64,000 bases of DNA from Sabellastarte sp. h YS-2021 (lineage: Eukaryota > Annelida > Polychaeta > Sabellida > Sabellidae): assembly GCA_964017235.1 (NCBI GenBank), contig OZ024928.1, positions 83,509,566 to 83,573,565 on the forward strand, read 5' to 3'. The position numbers and the translations under genes are program-made. This document shows, piece after piece, positions 56,701 to 64,000 of the stretch (positions within the stretch are counted from its first letter, which is position 1; each line of letters begins with the position of its first letter). The notes below the pieces were generated by a model. The model made no database searches. It worked only from the letters and a program-made list of their open reading frames with translations, and was not told the DNA's origin.

Positions 56701-59700
56701 GAGATAACAACATCTATCAGTTGGTACAACATTAATTGGAAATACAATTGAGTACAACACAAGTTGACAAACTAAACACCCAAAATTCATTCTTTTCTGA
56801 AAAATAAAATGCTTTATGTGATAATTGTTTAAATTTTTACAATGCAGTGACATTCACCATTTCTTTTAAATATAATACATTATTAACATATTTTTTATAC
56901 TTTGTTTTTTTTAAATGATAATCAATAAATAAAAGTGTATAGCTTTTTTGAAGTGGAATAAATAATAATCTAACCAACATAATCTTTATGTCTTGCTTTG
57001 TTCACAATTCTGTGACTCTTAAGTCACTCTCAGAACTTTTCATACAAGATCTTTCTGATATAACTTTGTATTAGCCAGGTCTGCTCAAGCTCTGGTGTGT
57101 TTTTGTCAGGTACTGGTGTCTGGAACACCACAAGACACATTTCTTTATAAGATAACAGAAGTGCAGCCTTTTGATATTGCAGTTAAATTTGGAATTCACC
57201 AAGGTAAAGATATGTTTTAACTTGTACCAGTGTTCATGTTCACCGGTAATTACCCTCCAAATTGCCTGCGAATCCATTTTGGTGCTTACTCTAACAAAGA
57301 GAATGTTATACACAACTACCAGTTTTTCTTGAATACCAATTTCGAAGATCTATGTATCACACAACTTGAGAATATTCAATTTTAAATCTCTCAGCTCAAT
57401 GAAAGTTCAGTAAAACTTGGAGAATGGATGAAACCATACTGGACAAGGCACCCCTTTTTAGCACCATAAGGCCCTCATTTTTTGGATATAAGACATATAC
57501 CCAGTGTCTTTTTACAAAAAAGCCCCACAAATTAGACATGTAATTGTTGAAAGTCTTGTGTAAATCAGTTGATGTGAATGATAATATGGTTTTTAAACTT
57601 ATAAATAGGTTTTTAAACATTGAGAACAAGTAATTTTAATCAGTTGTAATGTTCTTTAAGATAAATATTTTCATAATCTGATTTATCATTGGTTGTTATT
57701 GATTTTAATTATAATAAATCACAGTATCTATTTACCTGATGTAAAATTTAATTGCCACTATTTAATGGATAAAGTAAATACATGTCTGTCTGAAAATTGC
57801 AGATGGATGGATATATTTAACATCAGAAGGAGACTTGGACTATTTTGATCATGGAACTATTGTTATTTCTGTAAGATTTTTATTGATTTAGTATTTAACT
57901 TTCTTATTCTTAAAGTTATTCCAAACAGATATTTTCTGAGGGTATACTTAAGTTTTGCATACTTAGTTCAGATTTTCTCAGAATTATCTTGGACAAATTT
58001 TGTGAATAACAAATTGCCATTAATATGTATTTCTATTCACTACTTCCACCACAAATATATTCAGACTTAAGTCTCTATCATAACTTTAAATTCTACCTGC
58101 TATCTGGACAGTTATTCCATCCATTTTTCACTATACTCTTTCGAATTCTAAAACATTTTATGAATGTAGTAATTCTTTTTCTCAGAAAAAAGCTGTTTTA
58201 TCAGAAGATAAATAATTCCAGAAACAACAGTGATAGTAGAAATCGTCCTTTTTGAGGACATTTGTCAGATATATAATTGCTTATTGTGAAGCATTATTTA
58301 ATTATTTATATGCAACTTATGCCAAATCTAGTTGTCCATGTTATGGCACTGAATACAGTAACTTCCAATACAGAAAGTGATATAATATCTTAAAATAGCC
58401 ACAACTGATAAGAACCATAGAACTTTCATGTCATTGTCAAACTGCATTGCAAATTGAACAATATTACTTTGCAGGTTCAAGTTCTTGATGGGGAACTCAA
58501 GAGTATCGTAAAGTACCTCACCATTGACCTTGGTTGGGTCAATGAACCTCCTGTGTTCCAGCCAAAGCTTTACAGAGTGAACATGCCTGAAATGTGTGGA
58601 CAGGTAAATTTGTATATTATTATAGCCAGAGTAAGAAATATAAAATTTATCAAATGTGTTTAAAGGCTAGGCAAAACCATCAAAATTTGTGTCAATTTTG
58701 TATCAGGAGAGATCAAAGGCCTAATGTATTCACAGAATGCCTAAAAAGGTTTAGCTTAATTTTAGGCTTTTGAGATTTTTTATAAAATATTGCAGAGTTA
58801 AGCATAAGAGCTGGTTAAGGTCTTTGATGAATGTGGCAACAAAAGTATTTTCCTTGTTGCTCGAGAGATTAACTTATAGGTCTCATACTGCTATATGCTA
58901 GCACTGAAATGAGTCATTTTTTGTGTTAAAGTACCCTTTAAGCATAACTCTAATCTTTAACAGGTACTCTTTTCAGTGTAAAAATAGCCAGTTTTTAACT
59001 TGATTTTCTATTTACGGTTTCAGAAAATAATTAACTGATTTGAGATCAATTTTATGAAGTTCTCTTTAAAGCTCTATGATACACCAACAGTTAAGTATTA
59101 GACAATGACCTCTTTGTTTTGACAGGTTGATGGTTTATTACCAAGCTGTGAAGTTGAAGACCTTACAATTTCCTGGACTCAGAGAAATAAGCCAATATTT
59201 CATCCCTCATGTGACATCTTGCCCAGTCATGGTTCAGACAAATTTCGGATTACCACCGGCTGTACCAAACTGAATGTTGATGCCATAGATGTGAATAATG
59301 ACCCCACCCTAATGAGCGTAAACCTGACACTGACTATTTCTGACGCAGGACCTCCACAACTAGGAGACACTGCCAGAGTGTTCATATCTGTGTATGATAT
59401 CAATGATAACAGCCCTAGATTTAATCCAACCACATATGCAGCTACTGTTGATGGTAAGTGTGGCAATATTCATCTGGTGTAGAATATACACAATCAATAC
59501 ATAAACGGCTAATATAAAAAATTAGTAGAAGAATAGAATAATTTTAAAAATGCAGAGGTGAAGTCAGATGTAAACCTATCCTGTGTCTTTTACTACATTA
59601 TGTTTAGCATTCCCAGCTTTACATAAATATATATACTGGTAACAAGTTTAAAGTGTAAACATACCAGAAATGGCTTGACGATATGAGTAGAACCTCCACT

Positions 59701-62700
59701 ATTTAGTCCTATTGGCAATAAGGTTTTTCATTAGCATCCCTTTTAACTGAAGAAAATAGTCAAAAACTGTCAATATATCCCCATAATAAAGATGTTCTGG
59801 TCAGTTTGTAGGTGTATGGTTTATGCTGACAATACCTATGGATCAGTACAACTTTGAAAATTGTTTCTGGTTAGAATAGACAAAGTATGTCATATTATAG
59901 TTTGTATCATTTATTATCCAATCAAATTGTCTGGATGTGCAGGCCTTTAAATGAGTTTATGAAATTAATCATTCAGAAAACAGAAGTTTGAATAGTAGAA
60001 TTTCTACTGTATATTGTTTACTTTTAAAATACCAGTGTATTGTAAGTTGGTTGCAGCACAAAACATTTACATTGTCTGTGAAAAGTTATATCACCATTTC
60101 ATGAATAATGTTACAACTAGTAGAATATTGTATCAGTATTGTTATTTTATACCACATGGTTATCATGAATGTTTTAGCCAATGACATTGCAAACAACAAA
60201 TATTAAAAGTGATAATCAAGCCAAGTAATAAAAGATGGAAGAGATCCAGTTATTTGTACATTTGTCATTTATTCCGAAACAGTGTTTGCATGTTATGGTA
60301 CATAAAACTGATAAATTCACACTGCTGTAACACACACCCTGGGCGATGCACTTTTTTTTCAAATGAGTGAGGTTTTTATCATAAAAAACCTCTGGTATGA
60401 GACTTGGTCACAGAAATAAAACTTTTCAATCAGTTCTTTCTCCAGTATTATTGGACTTACTTTCTTTTGGTGTAATTAACAGCCAACAAACATGTCCAGT
60501 AAATTAATAACATTGCATTTTATTGCATACTCATAATTATGCATAGCTTCTGTTAAACTTAAGTGGTAATATGAGTGTTTTATTAGAATTTTGCTAAGAG
60601 ACAGGAGGTGTTTGCAGAAATTACTATATATTTGAAATGGCTCTGTTTTAAGAAAACACTCCGGGTGGCGTAAGTTTGTTCACAGTGACGGCCACTGACA
60701 AAGACTTTGACAGGAATGGAGAGATTTATTACAGTATCACTGATCCAATTGGTGGTTACTACTTCCAGGTAAATGTGTTTCTTGTGTTGACTGAGGTTGT
60801 TGTTTCATCTGGGAATTTGTTCCTATATTTGTTTACTTATCACTCAATGACCCATAAAAAATATTACCTGTGAGTACAATAAGTCAAGGAATAACACATC
60901 AGTGATAAAGATAAATTTTATTCACATTACACGACAAAATGCCCTGAAATGGTTTGACCAACTTGTCAAGAAACATGTCAATGAATTTTCAAGCAGATTA
61001 GATTTTGAACATCTTACTAAATTGTATTGAAGTTATTTTTGACTCTGTCTCGTAAAGGCTAATGAAAAAGTTCCCTCCAAGGCTATGCTGAATGCAGTGG
61101 GTACAAAGCTTATTGGAACTCTACAGACCATACTGTGCATTGATTTCTTCATTTTTTTTTCTTGGACATGTTTCTGCCCAGATTAACTTAAGTCAGTTTG
61201 TGTTTAGCACTTTCTGTAGGACTTAGCATTATGACTTAACCAAATATTTAGTAAATGTGTACAACTGTGATTGCTAGAGCTGTATTTTGGGGCAACATTT
61301 GACAAACTACTATTACCATGGCAACATATGCAGAGTATCTTCAACCCACATGGAATATGTAGTAATTAGTTTTTGGAGCAAAATCAAACAAACTTCTGCA
61401 CACATTCTTCCCAATGTAGTTTAATTTTTGTTTTGCCCCACAAGTAAATAATGCTTGTTAAGCATTTTCCCAAAATAAATCTTTTTCCCTGTAATTTTTA
61501 GCAGCCGTCTTGAATTTCTGCGTAAAACTCAGAAACCTCAGAAACGGTGTGAGATGGAGTAATTTCAGCTGAATCTTTGGCCTAGTGGGTTTATGCAAAG
61601 TCACATGCTCATTTTTTTTAAAATTGCCTCACCATTATTCACAGCCATCTTGAACTTCTACGTAAATAACGAAAATGAAAAATCCTCAAATTCTCAAAAA
61701 GGGTGCAAGATAGAGTGATTTTGGTCAAAAGGTTTTGCAGCAGAGTGATATGTACACTTTTCCAAAAATTTGTTCTCTCAGCATTTTTGACGGCAATCTT
61801 GAAGGTCTGCATGAAAATGCAAAAAAACCAGCATATTTATTTCAGATCATTTGCTCCAAATGAATCCCTTTTAAGAACTCATGGACATCCACACTTAAAA
61901 TAACCTATAAATTTCCAAATGTCCACTTGATGCTGTGTAAGCTTGTGATTTTTACATATGAAGATGGTATCAGTGCAATATGCCTTGATGAATCTTGACC
62001 AAAATTTCTGGAAATGAACACAACTGTAAAATAAAGAACTGATTAAGTTTTTCCCATAGATCTAGTCGAAAAGGCTTTGTGATTGCATATCTCAGACTTT
62101 GTTTTGGTACTGTGAAGCAATTAACTCTTAATCCTGGTGCTTACGTTGAGTTGGTGTTGTTGTTCACGAGTGCCAACTCTGGCACTGTTTAAAATTGTAC
62201 TGCCTTTAACACATTTTAATGCAGTAAATTGAGATATACTGAAAATATCAAATCTTTGTGTAAAGCATTACTTTAATATCAAAATATGATTGTGACTAAA
62301 GATCCAAGTTTATTGTTGCTGGAGTTTAACAATGTACATTACTTGTAGGTTGCCCCATTTACTGGAGTGCTATCCACTAAGCATCCTGTAGAATATGATT
62401 TCCAAAATGGTGACAGGAGTTTTACATTTCCAGTTATAGCTACAGACAGAGGGTTACCAAATAGCAGATCTGACACAGCCACGGTGACAATAAATATCAA
62501 TGATGTCAATGACAATATGTAAGTTATCAGCATGCTTAACTTATACGTACAGTGTCACAGGAAGACATCATGCTTTGTTAATAAAATAAACATGAGCTTT
62601 ATATCTTCATTATTATTGCTCCTATGGAGGAAAATCTGAAACTAACCTACAGTAAGTCATGGACTTCAAATCTTGAGTAAAAGCCGCATTTGGCATTTGA

Positions 62701-64000
62701 CCCCTGTATCGAGGTCAGGTTGGGTTACCATACTAAAAAGCTCTTACATTGCCTTTATTTTTCGTTCCAGGGCCTTTATTTTTCGTTCCGTTCGCTTCAA
62801 ATGTGAAAGTAACTAATAGGAAATCATGGCATGCAAATCTTTTGCAAGTGTCAGATTTGACCTTTGGCCCCTGCTTCAAGGCCAGGCAGGGTCATCATGC
62901 TAAAAAGGTTATCTATCTCACTTATCATTGGTCCTAGGGGTTTGGAATGAGAAAAAAAACTTATAGGAAATCATGGCCTGCTAATCTTTTGCCAGTGCCA
63001 AATTTGACCTTTGACCCTGGCTTCAAGGTCAAGTGGGGCCATTATAATAAAATGGCCATATATCTCTTATATATTGGTCCTTGGGCTTGGGACTCTGTTT
63101 CAAGGTCGCACTACCATTTTTGCTTAATTCTCAGTGGGAGACTACCAATCACTGCAGTGGTCTTGTTACATGTGTATCTATGCTAGAGAAACTATTGCTA
63201 TAGGATAGGCTTCCATCAAAATTGATACATACCTTCCTGTTGTTTAAAGAAATCCTCACATCATGAATCATAAATGAATGTAAGTTTTTCCACTTCTTCA
63301 ACTGCACAAAAGTTCTTAAATCTGACAACATCTTGTGGATTCTGTATACTAACAACTGAAGTTGTTCCTTAGATTTTCCCAAATCTCAATGTTGTTGCCC
63401 ATTCAGTTGTACATGCGAGTTGGGGTTGTTGCCTCCTGAGGCTGGCTATGTTTAATAAATTTCATCGTTTATACTCTAGTTTAACTATCATGAGTTTGCC
63501 ACCCAACTTTCCTTAGTTGTCAGGTACACAATCTTGTCAATGCACTACCTGTTGTATTTCCATGGTTATCCAGCATATATTGATTTATTATGTCTAGGTC
63601 ACACCTTTACATATGGTTGTTCTTGTACATATCTGATTTCCAACACACAAGCCACCCTGCATAGCCATTCCATCCCCATTCCTCTAGTGTGTACATTTTA
63701 GTTTAGCTTGTAAGAGCTCGGAGAAAGTTGGTCCCAAATGCAAATTTGTTCTGTGTTAAGTCACAAGCTGTTCATTTGTAGCTCATGACCCCAGCATGGA
63801 AAGATGTGACCTAGGTGTAAATATGATAGGCCTTTTTATTATAGTTTATATATAAAATACTTTGAATATTCACAGGCCAGTTATCAACTGTTGGTATTCC
63901 CATACTTATCCAAAGGGTGTAGATCCGTATGATCCAAACTATGAGTGTTTCTACAACCTGGATGTGAGATATGATATTCTTATCAACCACAACCTCATGA
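41658..64000 (+). CDS. large cadherin-repeat secreted or membrane protein, 15 exons traced, 3' end outside window
   Basis: Fifteen exons with GT..AG borders join in phase into 789 codons (2368 nt) without a stop. Residues 1-25 are a signal peptide (MISTRSLYLCGAILLLCHCS...). Residues 26-195 form a Cys-containing, beta-rich region with VWRG and IPVKTGDIIGW, resembling N-terminal adhesion modules of uncharacterised invertebrate proteins. Five cadherin-type repeats follow, ending at about DVNE (312-315), 415, WVNEPPVF (521-528), DINDNSPRF (634-642) and NDVNDNMP (742-749). Repeats 4-5 keep calcium motifs (DINDN, ATDKDFDRNG, NDVNDN), while repeats 1-3 have degenerate ones. No membrane segment is reached. 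A role in calcium-dependent cell adhesion or as an extracellular receptor is inferred from the family. Introns range from ~430 bp to ~4.2 kb and hold R2, R3, R1 and SINE insertions. Confidence 0.85.
43818..43945 (+). CDS. cadherin-type gene exon 2
   Basis: Acceptor CCCCTCTAG, donor GTAAGT. 128 nt encoding residues 26-68 (contains CAESGRYAGLDASDAGNDQQ and YGEITCTGVIS). The longer open frame upstream to 43607 is intron read-through. Confidence 0.8.
44138..44156 (+). other. G-quadruplex-like run
   Basis: Five GGG tracts separated by single bases (GGGCGGGCGGGCGGGTGGG), at the head of R2. Confidence 0.6.
44867..44879 (-). promoter_or_regulatory. perfect DR1 motif in R2
   Basis: TGACCTTTGACCT, the complement of AGGTCAAAGGTCA. 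Other perfect copies are at 48109-48121, 48254-48266 and 50508-50520. Confidence 0.45.
45709..45969 (-). mobile_element. tRNA-derived SINE with 13-bp target duplication
   Basis: The body is 45722-45956 on the minus strand, flanked by perfect TCCCTTAACTGTA copies (45709-45721, 45957-45969). The head has a polymerase III A box TGGCAGAGTGG (45935-45945) and B box GGTTCGGTTCC (45893-45903) in tRNA-like spacing. A central segment GGGTTTTACGTCACTTTC follows in complement order, and the tail is AAATAAATAAATAAA. Deleted relatives lie at 9738-9818 and 53005-53065. The perfect target duplication points to a recent insertion into this intron. Confidence 0.9.
46729..46928 (+). CDS. cadherin-type gene exon 3
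   Basis: Acceptor TTTTTTTTAG, donor GTAATT. 200 nt, 66 codons plus two bases. Starts DWSFHKTGLCEDLKLQVWRG and ends IPVKTGDIIG. The VWRG...LVGENNY pattern is a beta-sandwich-like module, residues 69-134. Confidence 0.8.
46930..47890. other. intron sequence, nothing recognised
   Basis: AT-rich intron before the R2 copy at 47908. Confidence 0.4.
47908..48972 (+). repeat. dispersed repeat R2, intron copy
   Basis: From ACCCATGGTGTCCGGATGGGCGGG through about three ~140-bp units to TATGGGTATCTCTGATGCTATTTT. Contains two perfect DR1 motifs. R3 begins within 20 bp of its right end. Confidence 0.75.
48990..50165 (-). repeat. dispersed repeat R3, inverted copy in an intron
   Basis: Begins with the palindrome TGTCCACCCCACTGGGGGGTGGACA. 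It contains about four ~166-bp units with GAGATAGAGCGATTTCGT and GGCGGCCATTTTGAATTTTC and ends in the flank shared with 4440-4640 (ACACATGATAATGTGTGTTCTTC). Open frames such as 49230-49808 come from the tandem units, not from a gene. Confidence 0.75.
50455..51027 (+). repeat. dispersed repeat R2, short intron copy
   Basis: About one tandem unit with a perfect DR1 motif, then the shared right end TCATGGTGTTGAAAAATATTTCCCCAGGCTGC...GGGGATCTCTGATGCTA. Confidence 0.7.
51084..51265 (+). CDS. cadherin-type gene exon 4
   Basis: Acceptor TACTTTTAG, donor GTGACA (weak at positions +4 to +6). 182 nt, encoding TRVNPIYNRVMIRYTAFTNF and a Cys-containing stretch SCNGLQPGENTATTC, residues 135-195. Confidence 0.75.
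51656..51886 (+). CDS. cadherin-type gene exon 5
   Basis: Acceptor AACATCTAG, donor GTATGT. 231 nt, residues 196-272. Starts cadherin repeat 1 with LPYTVNITENTPP, the usual Y-x-V-x-I-x-E-N entry strand. Confidence 0.85.
52494..52544 (+). pseudogene. vestigial duplicate of the start of exon 6
   Basis: CTCTAG followed by GGAATGGTCAGTACTACAGC mirrors the real exon border (CCATAG, GGAATTGTCAGTACTACAGC) exactly 100 bp downstream. The duplicate frame reads GMVSTTAELDHKTVKI then stop, so splicing into it would truncate the protein. Confidence 0.6.
52594..52790 (+). CDS. cadherin-type gene exon 6
   Basis: Acceptor TCCCATAG, donor GTAATC. 197 nt, residues 273-338. Has GIVSTTARLNFEQ (the LDRE-equivalent LNFE) and VRVIDVNEEH closing repeat 1, then the start of repeat 2. 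Confidence 0.85.
53005..53065 (-). mobile_element. SINE fragment
   Basis: On the minus strand GGGTTTTATGTCACTTTAACAGTTTGGGTCATATCAAGAC matches the central part of the SINE at 45722-45956. Confidence 0.45.
53080..54080. other. intron sequence, nothing recognised
   Basis: No repeat module or exon seen. Confidence 0.35.
54084..54740 (+). repeat. dispersed repeat R2, diverged intron copy
   Basis: About two tandem units (GTAGGGTCATTGGTTGGGGG, GACCTTGATTTGACTTTTG) then the shared right end TCATGGTGTTTTATGCAATTTCCCCAGGCTGTGGGGTACGGGCATCTCTGATGCTATT. Confidence 0.7.
55386..55503 (+). CDS. cadherin-type gene exon 7
   Basis: Acceptor CATCTTTAG, donor GTGAGC. 118 nt, residues 339-377, with IFQVTVSDPDTINPSVIEYF from repeat 2. 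Confidence 0.85.
55934..56139 (+). CDS. cadherin-type gene exon 8
   Basis: Acceptor ACATTGCAG, donor GTTATT. 206 nt, residues 378-446. Ends repeat 2 (YILEITATDYMYNVIGQLTV) and begins repeat 3 (PLPEDAPDGSEIFQ). The linker lacks a DxNDN motif. Confidence 0.85.
57110..57203 (+). CDS. cadherin-type gene exon 9
   Basis: Acceptor TTTTTGTCAG, donor GTAAAG. 94 nt, residues 447-477, VLVSGTPQDTFLYKITEVQP. Confidence 0.8.
57803..57870 (+). CDS. cadherin-type gene exon 10
   Basis: Acceptor AAAATTGCAG, donor GTAAGA. 68 nt, residues 478-500, with GDLDYFDHGTIVIS, where LDYF stands in for the LDRE motif. Confidence 0.8.
58475..58603 (+). CDS. cadherin-type gene exon 11
   Basis: Acceptor ACTTTGCAG, donor GTAAAT. 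129 nt, residues 501-543, with VQVLDGE and WVNEPPVF, a cadherin linker whose first Asp is replaced by Trp. Confidence 0.85.
59126..59453 (+). CDS. cadherin-type gene exon 12
   Basis: Acceptor TTTTGACAG, donor GTAAGT. 328 nt, residues 544-652. It carries most of repeat 4, with three extra cysteines (PSCEV, PSCD, TGC) in its first half, DAIDVNNDP, and the calcium linker DINDNSPRF. Confidence 0.9.
59460..60640. other. intron sequence, nothing recognised
   Basis: AT-rich, with no repeat module seen. Confidence 0.35.
60653..60768 (+). CDS. cadherin-type gene exon 13
   Basis: Acceptor CTGTTTTAAG, donor GTAAAT. 116 nt, residues 653-691. ENTPGGVSLFTVTATDKDFD then RNGEIYYSI, the canonical calcium-binding entry of a cadherin repeat. 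Confidence 0.9.
61500..61770 (+). repeat. degenerate R3 unit in an intron
   Basis: Two weak units with GCCGTCTTGAATTTCT or GCCATCTTGAACTTCT, AAAAATCCTCAAATTC and GTGCAAGATAGAGTGATTTTGG, resembling the 168-bp unit of R3. Confidence 0.45.
62349..62518 (+). CDS. cadherin-type gene exon 14
   Basis: Acceptor ACTTGTAG, donor GTAAGT. 170 nt, residues 692-747. FTGVLSTKHPVEYDF, FPVIATDRGLPNSR and NDVNDN complete repeat 5. Confidence 0.9.
62640..63115 (+). repeat. dispersed repeat R1 fragment in an intron
   Basis: About three units with TTTGACCCCTG, ATAGGAAATCATGGC, TTTTGCAAGTGTCAGATTTGACC and GGTCCTAGGGGTTTGG. A DR1-like TGACCTTTGACCC is at 63005-63017. Confidence 0.6.
63876..64000 (+). CDS. cadherin-type gene exon 15, cut by the window edge
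   Basis: Acceptor TATTCACAG. Open to the last base. Residues 748-789 MPVINCWYSHTYPKGVDPYD then NYECFYNLDVRYDILINH. The sequence is less typical of a cadherin repeat and contains two cysteines, so a different domain may start here. Confidence 0.8.

Noticed and set aside
63149-63382. 77-residue minus-strand frame
   Set aside because: It lies in an intron, has no recognisable domain and lacks splice or promoter context.

Overview
The window looks like animal nuclear DNA, most likely from a lophotrochozoan and probably a bivalve mollusc. It is AT-rich, with long introns bounded by GT..AG and TATA-box promoters. It is full of dispersed repeats: a tRNA-derived SINE, the tail of a LINE, several non-autonomous DNA transposons, and three families with ~140-170 bp tandem cores like those described in bivalves. 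The taxon is inferred from repeat style and the cadherin-type gene, not from a marker gene. No bacterial genes, CRISPR array, rRNA or functional tRNA gene was seen.

Layout. 1-8.2 kb is a mosaic of dispersed repeats with a perfect 173-bp tandem duplication. 8.2-17.8 kb holds one convincing orphan exon (minus strand, 9963-10092), a 44-bp and a ~54-bp minisatellite, a MULE-like element with ~60-bp inverted termini and a 9-bp target duplication, and a TA-flanked MITE. 17.8-26.2 kb is a tandem duplication carrying two near-identical intronless genes (A1, A2; minus strand, 389 codons each). A transposon interrupts the upstream flank of A1, and the matching empty site is preserved beside A2. 27.2-31.2 kb is a cluster of non-autonomous DNA elements plus a LINE ORF2 tail. 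32-40.2 kb carries two more intronless genes (B1 plus, B2 minus; 392 codons each) in a tail-to-tail inverted duplication. From 41.66 kb to the right edge runs one large plus-strand gene. I trace 15 exons that join in phase into 789 codons: signal peptide, a cysteine-containing N-terminal globular region, then five cadherin-type repeats. The gene continues past the window. Its introns hold the SINE, repeat copies and a vestigial duplicate exon start.

The most interesting item is the A/B family. All four genes are intronless and have a TATA box ~85-120 bp before the ATG. They share an order of motifs found in no family I recognise: Ser-rich acidic N-terminus, PSFS, PLGxRPxCIG, a Cys/His cluster (CxxC...HxxxCxxC...C), a TxFWS motif, TDFMEKP, a strongly basic helix-like segment and a fixed C-terminal FTTLA(V/F)L. 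This is a candidate undescribed, lineage-expanded protein family. The second theme is regulatory: the repeat families spread perfect nuclear-receptor DR1 sites (AGGTCAAAGGTCA) through the window.
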